DNA of 64,000 nucleotides, from NCBI RefSeq assembly GCF_020520425.1, contig NC_079487.1, positions 132,020,385 to 132,084,384 on the forward strand, read 5' to 3'. Source of the stretch: Spinacia oleracea. Its lineage: Eukaryota > Streptophyta > Magnoliopsida > Caryophyllales > Amaranthaceae. Every line of letters begins with the position of its first letter. Position 1 is the first letter of the stretch. Both the position numbers and the translations under genes were made by a program. The notes below the pieces were generated by a model. It was not told the DNA's origin. It saw nothing but the letters and a program-made list of their open reading frames with translations, and did not search any database. Shown here in pieces: positions 32,931 to 43,547 of the stretch.

Positions 32931-33256
32931 CTCCCTCCGTCCCGGAATACTTGACCTGTTTTCCTTATCGGGGCGTCCCTTAATACTTGACCTGTTTCTA
33001 AAAATGGAAATATTCTAACAATATTATATTATTTCTCACTCCACCCCTATTAACCCACCTACCCCCTACTCCATACAAAAAATAATTAAAAATTCAACCC
33101 CTACTCTCCCCCAACCCCACCCTTTACACATTTCCCACTAACTACATTAAAATAATAACCACTATCAACTACTACCTATTAAATTAAATAAGTCAATTCA
33201 AGTCCCTTAAACTCTGTGCCGATCAAACCGGGTCGAGTATTCCGGGACGAAGGGAG
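32931..33256. mobile_element. Stowaway-like MITE (family A)
   Basis: A 326-bp element with TA at 32929-32930 and 33257-33258. Ends are CTCCCTCCGTCCCGGAATAC and (reverse complement) CTCCCTTCGTCCCGGAATAC. By eye it is over 90 percent identical to 27542-27863, in the same orientation about 5.4 kb away. Confidence 0.93.
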
Positions 33257-33680
33257 TATACCTTTATGTGCGCAATTATTCGTTCAGCCACAAAATTTCC
33301 ACAGGCATATCAAATAATGAAATAAGTGTCTAACAAAGTGGTGCCAAAAGAAACACCAACTATCTAAAATTAACCGATTTAAGCCAGGAAGAAGTTTTTG
33401 TAATTAAATAACAAAAGGTAAAACACCACTAGAGAACTTAAAAAAAAACACTAAAAATATAATTTATGATAACGATTTTCAATTGTAAAGCACAACCACT
33501 AGGCTTGGCCATAATAGGCATTGTCTAAAAAAAATATTGGATCACTAAACCAAACATTTATGGTACTACTTCTAACTATTTTGCTACTCCGCATGAATTT
33601 TAAAACGGAATATAGTGCAAACATTGTATAGTTTTTTGGTTGAGAGAGAGACACCAAGGAAAAAACGACAAATAATGTAA

Positions 33681-33738
33681 ACAGGATTCGATCTCAGGTG
33701 TTTATCTTTTTAAAATTTTACCAACTAAGCTAATTGAC
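33681..33738 (-). repeat. tRNA-like Pol III promoter remnant
   Basis: On the minus strand TTAGCTTAGTTGGTAAAAT is followed by GAGATCGAATCCTGT, an A-box/B-box pair like those inside the Helitrons of this window. No Helitron ends are recognised around it. It may be a decayed copy. Confidence 0.35.
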
Positions 33739-33739
33739 A

Positions 33740-34286
33740 TAATGACATTCACATTATATAACTTACATGACACAACCGATTACTTACGCCAGAAAAATAT
33801 CACAAGTTTTATGTACGGAGTTATATTGTATAGTAATCCAACCCTGAAAACCCCATTTTTTAAATAGTGTGAAATCATTAAAAACTGGCGATGTGACACA
33901 ATTATCTTACTTATCTAATCAGGAAGACTATTATCCTTAAGCGTAATTTAGAGAAATAGAGTGGTAAGGAGAAGTCTAATGTCAAGCATGTGATAAAGAA
34001 TGATGCATTATAATTTATAATGATTAAGTTGCATGGTTATAATTTCTAAAGAATAGCGATTGCTAGAAGCTATTAAGGCTTTGACTTCATAATTCTTCAG
34101 ACACTCTTCTAGTTTAAGTTGAGAAAAAAGTTACATGTACTCTATATGTGTTAAAGCGTTTAATAAGTATAATTTATACATCAGATTGTACGTAGCTTTG
34201 TCATAAATCCTCAACCTCGTACCATTTTGAGGAAAATCTACGACTTTTTCAATGTTGATATACTAACTGATACCAAATGTGGAGTA
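33740..34286. other. AT-rich intergenic sequence
   Basis: No gene or defined element recognised. Confidence 0.35.
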
Positions 34287-34544
34287 CTCCCCCCGTCCCG
34301 GAATACTCGCAACGTTTTGACTTTTTACACTATTCACATAATTCACTTTGACTCTATTTTATTTCAAGTATATGAAAACAAATGTTGGTATATAATATAT
34401 TGTTGGCTTCATCTTAATATATATTTTCAAAATATTAATATTTTATAAGTTTTTATAATATGTAGTTGAAGATATTGGTGATCAAAGTTGTACATTAACG
34501 AGCGTGTCCAATCAAAACGTTACGAGTGTTCAGGATGGAGGGAG
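34287..34544. mobile_element. Stowaway-like MITE (family B)
   Basis: A 258-bp element with TA at 34285-34286 and 34545-34546. Left end CTCCCCCCGTCCCGGAATAC with inner CTCGCAACGTTTTGAC; right end (reverse complement) CTCCCTCCATCCTGAACACT. It is the same family as 52677-52935. Confidence 0.88.
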
Positions 34545-34546
34545 TA

Positions 34547-35525
34547 CTACGTACGAAGTACTCGTATAATTTTAGGTCACTAGGAGAGGAAGGGAGGGAG
34601 CATAAATAGGATCCTATAAAGATGAGGTTTTCACACAAAAATAAGAGAGTCAATATTGGCTATGATTTAGTAGCCCACAAGCTACCAAAAACGTGTGTAT
34701 GATGGTAATGAAAGGTGGGGGTGGAAAAGGAGAAGTGGGGGTCCAAAATGGGAAACAAACAAAGATGGTAGACTTCAAAAAGAATATTATTAAGAGGAGC
34801 ACTCTCTCTCTCTTTCTCTCAAAGTATGCCATTACAATTGCAACCAATTAAGTCATTCCAATATCAATATCATCAATAATTATACTATATAGTTATATAC
34901 AATGTCACATTTGTTATTATGATAACCATCAATATTAACAACCATAATTAAATAAAGCCCCACTATACATAATCTAATCAATCTTCATCACTACTAATTC
35001 TATATCATTAGTCACCACAATGAGTGCTTCTCTCTCTATTTTCTCACTCTACTAATCTTCCAAATCCATCATTTTTAAACAAAGTCCACTCTCCTCCACA
35101 TATAGCCGCCCCAAAAGTAAACGCTTTCTTCAGACTTCAGACCTCATAATCTCATACTCCCCCTTTTTTTGGTACAAATATTAATATCTTTTATCAAAAA
35201 TTAAAAAAACAAAAAAAATAAGATATCCACATCAACAATTCAACATTATTTTGTATTTTTTTTAAAAAATAAAAAATAAATCCCATTATTTTCTCTGACC
35301 TTTGAGCAATGGGTTGAAGATGGGTATGCATACAAACAGGGGAAGTGGAAGCCCACATGACTGGACCAAGCACCAATCTTCACGTCCTCTTCTTCTGGTT
35401 CCTGATCAATCACAGCAAAAATAAACCAAACTAAACAAAACAAAAAAACTGCCCCCTACTTGAGAAGGTAATTACAACCAACAACAACATTAATCACACA
35501 TACCGGGAATTTAATTCTTTAAACC
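34547..35525 (+). promoter_or_regulatory. Upstream region of the PSY1R-like gene
   Basis: No other gene is seen. It contains a CT microsatellite at about 34802-34820 and AT-rich tracts. The final 60 bp (ACCAACAACAACATTAATCA before the ATG) look like a typical A-rich plant leader. Transcription start not determined. Confidence 0.35.
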
Positions 35526-38500
35526 ATGCTTGTTGAGCTTCATCAGCCTTCATTTTCTCAAACCAGTCTTCTCTTCATCTTACTGTTATATTCCTTCACA
35601 TTCTCTCACCAGCAGCAAGTGTGCCACCCCGACGATCAGCAATCACTCCTTAGATTTTCTGATTCTGTATCCTCTTCTTTGGGTCCACTGAATTGGAGTT
35701 CTGACTCTGATTGCTGCTCCTGGGAAGGGATTCGTTGCGATGGTACAGGCCGGGTTATCCGTTTGTCGCTGTCGAAGAGAGGATTAACAGGGAATATATC
35801 TTCTTCATTTGAGAGCCTTACAAGTCTTTCTTACCTTAATATATCTCATAATTCCCTTTCTGGGTTTCTCCCAAAAGGACTTTTTAGTTCATTGAATAGC
35901 CTTGAAATCATTGATGTAAGCTCTAACCGTTTAGATGGTAACTTCTCAACATCTTTTTCCCTGAATGGTAGTTTCCCTTCCACAATTCAGGTTGTAGATA
36001 TTTCTAGCAATCAAATACATGGCAAGATTGAGCCTGCTTGGTTTATCTTGGGATCAAATTTGACCATTTTCAATGCCAGCAATAATGGCTTATCTGGTCA
36101 GATTCCTTCATCCATATGTACCATTTCTCCTCTGCTCATAACCCTTGATTTTTCCAACAACCATTTTGGTGGAAATATTCCTGCTGGACTAGGCAGGTGT
36201 ACCAGACTCCAAGTTTTCCGGGCAGGTTTCAATGTTCTAACCGGGTTACTTCCTGATGACGTTTACAGCTTGCAGTCACTGGTTGAGTTATCGGTGCCTG
36301 CAAACCACATACGCGGAACAATTGGAGAAAGTATGCTTAATCTTACCAACCTCAGGGTCATCGAGTTGTACTCAAATGAGTTTTCAGGGATGATTCCTCT
36401 GGATGTTGGGAGGCTCTCGAACTTGGAGGAATTGCAGCTTCACATAAACAATTTCAGTGGTTCTGTACCAGCATCCTTGATGAACTGTACAAAACTGGTA
36501 AAGCTTATTTTACGAGTAAATTCTCTGCAAGGTAACATCTCTACACTTGATTTCTCAAGACTTGTCCAGCTCCAAATACTTGACCTTGGTAACAATAAAT
36601 TCACGGGAAATTTGCCAGAGAGCTTGTTCTCATGCAAATCACTAATGGCAGTCAGATTAGCCACCAACCACTTAACAGGACAAATTTCTCCTAATGTAGT
36701 GACTTTACCATCTCTAACTTTCATCTCTCTCTCTAACAATAGCTTCACCAATGTATCGAATGCAATCAAGATTTTCAGGGGTTGCAAGAGCCTCACCACC
36801 CTCATCCTGTCAAAAAACTTTTATAATGAAGTTATACCTGGTGAAAAGAGCTTTATACAGCCAGACGATTTCAAAAACCTGCAAGTTCTTGCATTTGGAG
36901 GATGTCAAATGAAGGGGAAAGTTCCAGAATGGCTTGTACATATTAAGAGTCTAGAGGTTCTTGACTTGTCATTCAATCAAGTCACAGGACAAATTCCAGA
37001 ATGGTTTGGAACTCTGCCAAACTTCTTCTACTTGGATTTGTCAAAGAACCGCCTAACAGGAGAATATCCAAAGCAACTCAACAAACTGCCAGCTTTGTTG
37101 TCAGAGAAGGTTGCCGAAAAATTGAATCGAAGTTATCTTGAGCTCCCAGTCTTTGTAGCACCCAACAATGCAAGTACACAGCAATACAACCAGCTTGCAA
37201 ACCTGCCTCCGGCAATATACCTCAGAGGCAATAATATCAGTGGTTCTATCCCAGTTGAAATAAGTCAACTACAGAATCTTCATATACTGGATCTCAGCGA
37301 AAACCAATTCACAGGAAGCATCCCACCAGAATTGTCAAATCTCATAAACCTAGAACAGCTAGACCTCTCTCAAAATCATTTGAGTGGAGAAATTCCAACA
37401 TCAATACAAAGCTTAAATTTCCTATCAAAGTTCAATGTCTCCTATAACAACCTAGAGGGATCAATACCGACAGGAGGTCAGTTTGACACTTTCACAGAAT
37501 CCAGCTTTATCGGTAATCAAGGGTTATGTGGTCGAGTCCTGCAGCATCATCCTTGTTCAGCTCAATCGGTCCCAGGAACAGCGCGTCAGTCTCTCCACGG
37601 AAAAAGCCTAAACAAGAAACTGTTGTTGGGGGTTGCCCTTGGTGTCTGCTTAGGATTTGCATGCATTTTCGTGATTCTGGTGTACTGGATAATGTCCAAG
37701 AGAAGGATCCTTCCAGGGGGTGACAATGACAAGTTTGAAACAGAAATGGGTTACTCCAGCTCTCGAGAAGTTGGGAAAGACACCAGTCTAGTAATGGTTT
37801 TTCCAAGCTACACCGCTGAGATCAAGGATTTGACCATACTGGACATACTGAAAGCCACCAACAATTTCAACCAGGAAAACATCATTGGCTGTGGAGGCTT
37901 TGGTTTGGTTTATAAAGCAACCTTAAACAATGGAGCAAAGCTTGCTATCAAAAAGCTTTCGGGAGATATGTGTCTGATAGAACGAGAATTCAAAGCAGAG
38001 GTGGAAGTTCTATCAATGGCCCAACACGAAAACCTGGTTTCTCTGCTGGGATATTGTGTCCATGATGGTCTTCGGCTACTGATGTACTCCTATATGCAAA
38101 ATGGAAGCCTTGACTACTGGTTGCATGAGAACCCTAATGGCTCATCCCAACTTGATTGGCCACTGCGGTTGAAAATAGCTCTTGGAGCAGGTAGAGGGCT
38201 GGCTTACATGCACCAAATCTGTGAACCACACATTGTGCATCGTGATATAAAGTCGAGTAACATTCTCCTCGATGAGAACTTTGAAGCACATGTTGCTGAT
38301 TTTGGATTATCCAGGCTCATTCTCCCTTATGCAACTCATGTTACAACCGAGCTCGTTGGAACACTGGGGTACATTCCACCAGAGTATGGGCAGGCTTGGG
38401 TGGCCACGCTAAGGGGCGACGTATACAGTTTTGGGGTTGTAATGCTTGAACTACTTACAGGAAAGAGGCCTATGGAGGTATCCAAATCAAAGGCATCAAG

Positions 38501-38747
38501 GGAAATAGTTGTATGGGTGCAGCAATTGAAAAACGAAGGAAAACATGAAGAAATATTTGATTCTGTCATGAGAGGCAAAGGATATGAACAAGAGATGTTG
38601 CAGGTTCTCGATGTGGCCTGCAAGTGCGTCAACCAGAACCCTCAGGTAAGACCAACTATCAAGGAAGTTGTTGATCAGCTCAAGAATGTAAGATCCTCTC
38701 AGCAGACACCCAGGTCCGAGCAAGATTGCCTTGCAGAAATGAGATAA
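35526..38747 (+). CDS. PSY1R: LRR receptor kinase, PSY1 receptor-like
   Basis: A single intact exon of 1073 residues, the usual length and intronless structure of PSY1R and its PSKR relatives. In order: signal peptide (about 1-30), N-terminal LRR cap with the [12 protein letters not shown] motif, about 20 leucine-rich repeats interrupted by an island (around residues 515-555, ending [18 protein letters not shown]), a membrane helix (about 696-718), a juxtamembrane segment, and a kinase domain. The kinase is complete: loop GCGGFGLVY, lysine near 809 (LAIKK), HRD near 905 and DFG near 925, an RD-type active kinase. PSY1R-family receptors sense tyrosine-sulfated PSY peptides at the plasma membrane and balance growth against stress responses. 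PSKR1/2 are the nearest alternatives, but overall match favours PSY1R. Confidence 0.93.
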   Translation: MLVELHQPSFSQTSLLFILLLYSFTFSHQQQVCHPDDQQSLLRFSDSVSSSLGPLNWSSDSDCCSWEGIRCDGTGRVIRLSLSKRGLTGNISSSFESLTSLSYLNISHNSLSGFLPKGLFSSLNSLEIIDVSSNRLDGNFSTSFSLNGSFPSTIQVVDISSNQIHGKIEPAWFILGSNLTIFNASNNGLSGQIPSSICTISPLLITLDFSNNHFGGNIPAGLGRCTRLQVFRAGFNVLTGLLPDDVYSLQSLVELSVPANHIRGTIGESMLNLTNLRVIELYSNEFSGMIPLDVGRLSNLEELQLHINNFSGSVPASLMNCTKLVKLILRVNSLQGNISTLDFSRLVQLQILDLGNNKFTGNLPESLFSCKSLMAVRLATNHLTGQISPNVVTLPSLTFISLSNNSFTNVSNAIKIFRGCKSLTTLILSKNFYNEVIPGEKSFIQPDDFKNLQVLAFGGCQMKGKVPEWLVHIKSLEVLDLSFNQVTGQIPEWFGTLPNFFYLDLSKNRLTGEYPKQLNKLPALLSEKVAEKLNRSYLELPVFVAPNNASTQQYNQLANLPPAIYLRGNNISGSIPVEISQLQNLHILDLSENQFTGSIPPELSNLINLEQLDLSQNHLSGEIPTSIQSLNFLSKFNVSYNNLEGSIPTGGQFDTFTESSFIGNQGLCGRVLQHHPCSAQSVPGTARQSLHGKSLNKKLLLGVALGVCLGFACIFVILVYWIMSKRRILPGGDNDKFETEMGYSSSREVGKDTSLVMVFPSYTAEIKDLTILDILKATNNFNQENIIGCGGFGLVYKATLNNGAKLAIKKLSGDMCLIEREFKAEVEVLSMAQHENLVSLLGYCVHDGLRLLMYSYMQNGSLDYWLHENPNGSSQLDWPLRLKIALGAGRGLAYMHQICEPHIVHRDIKSSNILLDENFEAHVADFGLSRLILPYATHVTTELVGTLGYIPPEYGQAWVATLRGDVYSFGVVMLELLTGKRPMEVSKSKASREIVVWVQQLKNEGKHEEIFDSVMRGKGYEQEMLQVLDVACKCVNQNPQVRPTIKEVVDQLKNVRSSQQTPRSEQDCLAEMR

Positions 38748-41058
38748 TAGTCCTCAGTGCAGTGTAATCGACCAGGAACTTTGGGGTCCTATTATATTTG
38801 AGTGTTACGCAAGATTTTTGCTTGACTTGATCGAGCTGCATACTGGCTGGTTGTGCCAGAAGCCAGATATCTCTTGTACAAACTACAAAATCTCTTTCTT
38901 GTGATTATAAATTGTATACAATCAAAAACTCTCAGACACATTGTTCAAATGCAGACGCACATTATGTAGAGAAATAAATGAGTTTAGCAGGTAACCCCTA
39001 GAAAAGGTTTACATGTCATTAGTTGCCTATATATATTTACGGATATACCTTCACAATATAAGTTTGTCCAGGTCAAGATATTTTTTAACAGGTAAATAAA
39101 ATGAAAGTATGCCCACATGATACATCTTAGAAGTTTTGAGCAGATTATAAGGATGCAAAATTACATGCTTCAAGTTTGAGTGTAGCTCTGCTGGACCAAA
39201 AACGGAAAAATCTCACACAATCAACAGAGCTTGCTACCTTTCTCTTTTCACGTGTAAACTACTGAAATATCTTCTATCAACTGGATAAGTAGCTGAAACA
39301 GCTTGAACCAAAAATAGAATAGAAGATAAACTATAGAACTTTAGGAGCACAAGCAAATAAAAAAAAGTTCTATGAAGCTCCAATATTCAAGCTATAAGGT
39401 GCAGGTAGACTATGCCATAAGTGTCAGCAACGGAAAGCATCAAAGCCAGTTATCCCTCGACTTGGAGAACTGTCCATAAAGAATCAACCTAACCGTAACT
39501 AGGGCCAAAGTGAAGTCAGGGGCAGAGATTAGCACGAAGCCATTTGGACTTCTACCCTCCCAGTCGGAATTTGTAGAACGAAAGTCAAATTATATAGAAA
39601 TTTTAACCAAAGTCAAAGATACTGGATACCCCTTACAAAACCTTACAAGCATCTGCCTTTAGAATTTCACCGAGATTATTATCATGCAAGGCCTGTCAAA
39701 CTGGATAATGAGCTTATTTAAAATTTACTTAAAAGAACTTTGGATAAAAACCTTAAGAGTCAAAGTATTTCAAGTTGAGAAGAACTAAAAAGAGAATACT
39801 TGGAAGTGAAAGTTCAGGAAAAGGCAAGATACCATGGACCTTCAGACTAAGATTGAAAGAGATGCTATACCAAAAGGATAGCATTTCAAAATATTTGGAA
39901 AAGTCATTCAAGGTAATGACAAGATTGATAAAGGAATTATTCACATATCCATGTTGGGTGCTTAGATGGAGGATTGACTTAGAAGTTATGTAAGCTAAGA
40001 ATATTCCACTAAAATGTAAGGCGAAATTTTATAGTGTAGAAATTAGGTCGGCCGTCCTCCGGAATGTTAACTAACTAACTAAGTGACCTGAAGCCCATGA
40101 CATTATGGTAGCGGAATTGCCTTTACTTAGGATGTGTTCTATTCGCCTGATTTTGACTTAGCTAAACTTATTTTACTTGAAAATTGCCTTATTTCCTTTT
40201 CTGCCTTACTTCTTCTGTGTGTTAATCTGATAGACATTGCTACATTTCCAATTAGTATACTGTGATTGATATTTTAGTGGGAAATTACCTTATTATTACC
40301 TGTGTTTCTACTATTAGTATTTCGGGACCGTGCAAGGTAGAAATGTGAATTAATGATCTTAAGGGAAAAGAGAGTAATACTTTTGTGTTGACCTCTGATC
40401 CCTTATCACATTAATTGTTTTACAAGGAAAAGAAAATTCAAAATATTTACAGTAACGATCCAGCATTACAATTTAGGGGTTTGATTAAAGTCCGTACATT
40501 CAAAGCTTGTTCAAAAATCAGTCCCTTGCGGTTCTAACCTAATAGTTCTTAAAGGTGCGATTATACTCAAATGCAGCCCTAAATTGCAATATCTAACCAA
40601 ATCAATGGAATATCAATATCACGCCATAAAATTCCAAGGAAATACCAAAACAACAACATTTTAAACATCAAATGATCAAAAATATAAAATCAAACCCTAT
40701 CAATTTATCAAATAAAATGTATTGAAACTCAGAAGATACAATAAGAGATGAAAATACAGATAAATCGAGAATTTGGAGTATAATACTCGCAATTCAGCAG
40801 CAGCAGCAGCAGCAAATGTGAGAATTTCTTAAGCATGAAAATAAATTGAATGCGTTCATATTTCACCATTTATGAAGCGGAAACGGGAAACAGCAAGAGA
40901 GAGAGAAACGTACCGCCATGCGCAGGAAGCCAGGAAAGCGCGCGAGCATCCACCGCTTCAGGTGATGCGACTATGTGAGAGAGACTGAATACAATGAAGG
41001 TGGATTTGGTATTACTCCGTACTGTCTAAATTAACGGAGGTATTGGCCTATTGGGCCA
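38748..41058. other. PSY1R 3' region and intergenic DNA
   Basis: The first few hundred bases are probably PSY1R 3' UTR. Beyond that no gene is secure. A CAG microsatellite lies at about 40796-40814. A candidate minus-strand first exon is listed at 40914-40949. A weak minus-strand frame around 39430-39575 could be a last exon but lacks a good acceptor. Confidence 0.35.
40914..40949 (-). CDS. Candidate first coding exon, unknown gene
   Basis: On the minus strand an ATG at 40949 opens MLARFPGFLRMA and runs into a strong donor, CG|GTACGT, at 40914/40913. The exon is GC-rich compared with its surroundings and is preceded by a pyrimidine-rich leader, as expected for a real 5' exon. The rest of the gene would lie in 39-40.9 kb, but no convincing continuation was found. 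It may be the 5' end of a very short gene or a non-coding transcript. Confidence 0.25.
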
Positions 41059-41084
41059 TTGGCTTGTCAAAAAATATAGAAATA

Positions 41085-41233
41085 GGTCTATAACCGGTCC
41101 GGTCTGGTTTTTTACCGATATTTCCGGTACAGTTCGGGTCCAATCCAAATATAATTGATCTGATCTTCGGGTCTTAAATTATCAAAATTTCGATCTATGG
41201 TCCGGTCCGGGTTTGGACCAATGAACACCCTGA
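41085..41233. repeat. GGTCCGG-rich repeat fragment
   Basis: Contains ACCGGTCCGGTCTGG, TTCGGGTCCAATCC, ATGGTCCGGTCCGGGTTTGG and the end ACCAATGAACACCC. The texture resembles the subterminal regions of the other CGGGT-type repeats in the window, but the sequence is not the same. The right end looks like a transposon terminus; the left end is not defined. Confidence 0.4.
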
Positions 41234-41270
41234 ACCATAAGTACCCTTCCATTTGTCCATAACTACAACA

Positions 41271-41786
41271 TGCTTTATTAATTCAAAAGGCGTTTGTAAG
41301 AAAGTATGCAATACCACGTGGCGCCCTCCTCTTTCAACTTGACACATTTGTTTTTAATAGGTAAGAAGAAGGGACCCTAACTGAACCAGCACCTAGCACA
41401 GGTGAACCAGCCCAGCTCCGCAGGTCATCGCTTGAGCCACTCCCAAGCACTTCGCAGTTGATGGGGCTCGAACTTGTGACCTCCAAGTCACAAGGTGAGT
41501 TCAATTTGACACATGTCATTATGTGTCATCCAATATTATTCAAAAATTACATATACAAGATTTGAATCCATAACTTGGTGATTGGAACCACTAATGACTT
41601 ATCCACTTGGCTATGCAAATTTACGTGTTATATTTTGCAAACGATATATAATAAAGTGATAGCAAAGAAAGAAAAATGATTTTAATAAAAATATGAGTTA
41701 ATTATGATTTGTTTTTATTTTTTTACAGAAAAATAGGCATAGTTACAATTATTCAAGTGATGACTCGGCCCGAGCCCAAAATCTAG
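41271..41786 (+). mobile_element. Helitron carrying a SINE
   Basis: The left part AAAAGGCGTTTGTAAGAAAG matches the 5' region of the Helitron at 22407. The 3' end is a CTCGG-C-CCGAG hairpin at 41764-41774 followed by CTAG (41783-41786) and T. The extreme 5' bases have diverged, so the start is approximate. An antisense tRNA-like head (TAGCCAAGTGGATAAGTC, then ATGGATTCAAATC) lies at about 41562-41616. A truncated SINE is inserted at 41348-41499. Confidence 0.8.
41348..41499 (-). mobile_element. 5'-truncated SINE within the Helitron
   Basis: About 150 bp flanked by a 15-bp target duplication (TTCAACTTGACACAT at 41333-41347, TTCAATTTGACACAT at 41500-41514, one mismatch). A T-rich run at the left end marks the 3' tail of a minus-strand insertion. 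Near its 5' end the B-box-like CAAGTTCGAGCCCC is kept, but no A-box is found. It is a different family from SINE copies A-C. Confidence 0.78.
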
Positions 41787-43120
41787 TTTTTCTTTTAAAT
41801 TAAAGTTGGAGTACTACTTTCCTAATCCGTAGTGTTATGTTAGACGATTCACGGATATTTGGCTTTGTTTGTACAATACCAAGTATGTTAGTAAAGGGAT
41901 AGGAGGCAAATGAAGGGAAGAGAAAGGAAAGGAAGGGAGAAAAAACTTAATTTATTTTTCGTTGTTTGATTTGATAGAAAGATGTGAGGGGAAAAAAAAT
42001 AACAGATTTTAATTTTCTCTTTCCTTTCAAATTTCCCCCATCTTGGGAAGGAAAGGAAAATAAAGATGTGTTAGTGATGTTTCCTTTATTTCCCCTTCTT
42101 TCCCATTAAATCCCATGTTTTCTCCGTTCTTTTTAGTTGTAACTTTTAGATTTTTATGCTGGCCAATGCACATATTTAACTCTTTTTATATCTCTAATTA
42201 AAAATATATGAAAATTATAAAAATTTGATATTGTCATAATAAAAAAAAACTGAATTTAACAAGATCACACATGACTATATATTTTAGCCACCAAATAAAG
42301 TCAAACGCAAGTTTATAAATGGTGTAAAGTCAAACAGTTACAACTAATAGTGAACTGAAGAAGTATGATTTATGGAACTAAACGAGCGATTTCCGATAAT
42401 AATGTTCAAAGATATCAAAATTCCCAAAATAGCATCGCTTTCGATTAATTCTCAATCCACCGTCCAAGTCACCAACAAAATCGATCACACAAACTTTTCA
42501 GAAAGGCCGATCTACGATAATATATTGTGTGGCGGCCTAAAAGAGGAATGTTATCCGCAAATGTTATGTTCTTTTAGTTACCCTTATTGATGTTATAAGT
42601 TTTATTTATTGTAGTTATAAGTTACCTTATTTGCAAGGCTATTAACTCAAATGGTAGAGCAATGTACAAAATTGTACATGGTGTGGGGTGAAGCTCCATC
42701 TAGCCAACTACCTATATTACATTTGTGTATTGATGTATATTTTCATTTGTGGTGTTTATTGGTCATAGTTATAACTTTTACAAGCATATCACTTTTGATT
42801 AGGGTCACTTCATTGTTTATTGTTAGGGTCGCATTTTTCAATGGTTAAGGTCACATTTATCATAGAGTAAGGTAACTTTAATCCTCGAATAAGATCACTT
42901 ATATATTTTATATGGTTTACTTTTATACTTAGATGTACAGTAAAATACTATAAATCGGGGGCACATTTTTTTTTTTGAATCGGTCAACTTTTTTTTACGA
43001 GTCAACTCTAAATGGTCATTTACCCACACACGCCGATTCAAATGCCAACTTAGTACTTTATACTGTAATTCAGTAAGTAAAACTTCTCAACTCACATTTT
43101 ATCGTGAAAGAAAATTAGAC
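41787..43120. other. Intergenic DNA upstream of Misato
   Basis: No gene seen. About 41890-42120 contains an inverted pair of purine-rich and pyrimidine-rich tracts (AAGGGAAGAGAAAGGAAAGG; TTTCCCCTTCTTTCCC) that may be a decayed inverted-repeat element. A tRNA-like A-box (AACTCAAATGGTAGAGCA) occurs at about 42646 without a clear B-box. Confidence 0.35.
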
Positions 43121-43199
43121 CCAAACACAAAACCCTTTCGTCGCCGTACCTTCCTCCGTTGGCTCCAACACCCTTCACTGCCCTCGCCGGAGTCTCTGC

Positions 43200-43290
43200 C
43201 CCTCGCCGTAGTCGAAGCCCATCACCGTAGTCACAGCCCCTCGCCGTAGTCGAAGCCCATCACCGTAGTCACAGCCCCTCGCCGGAGTCT
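43200..43290 (+). repeat. 19-bp minisatellite in the Misato leader
   Basis: A 38-bp unit made of two 19-bp halves (CCTCGCCGTAGTCGAAGCC and CATCACCGTAGTCACAGCC) occurs twice and then partially a third time. It is in the GC-rich, probably transcribed 5' UTR exon of the Misato gene, upstream of the donor at about 43341. Confidence 0.8.
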
Positions 43291-43547
43291 TTGTACCTCT
43301 GCCCGTCTTCACCTCTCGCGGCCGGCAACGGTGGCTAAACGGTATGTGGGAAGCCCAAATACAAATGATTTCATTGACTCAAATTTGAAAGTAGAGTTCG
43401 CTCATTCGTATCCGATATCATAATTGCCACATTAAATAGTTATTTATTTCACTGATTCTTGTTCAAGAAATTTGTTGTTTGGAAATTTTATGATTGTGTA
43501 GTTAACTTTGGCACTTAGCTTTTCTGGGTTTTGTTTTGTTAGGCAGC

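Noticed and set aside
39430-39575. Minus-strand frame encoding GRSPNGFVLISAPDFTLALV and more
   Set aside because: Looks somewhat protein-like but has no good splice acceptor and cannot be linked to the candidate exon at 40914 with confidence.
42640-42720. tRNA-like AACTCAAATGGTAGAGCA
   Set aside because: A-box resemblance only; no B-box or cloverleaf, so not called as a tRNA gene.
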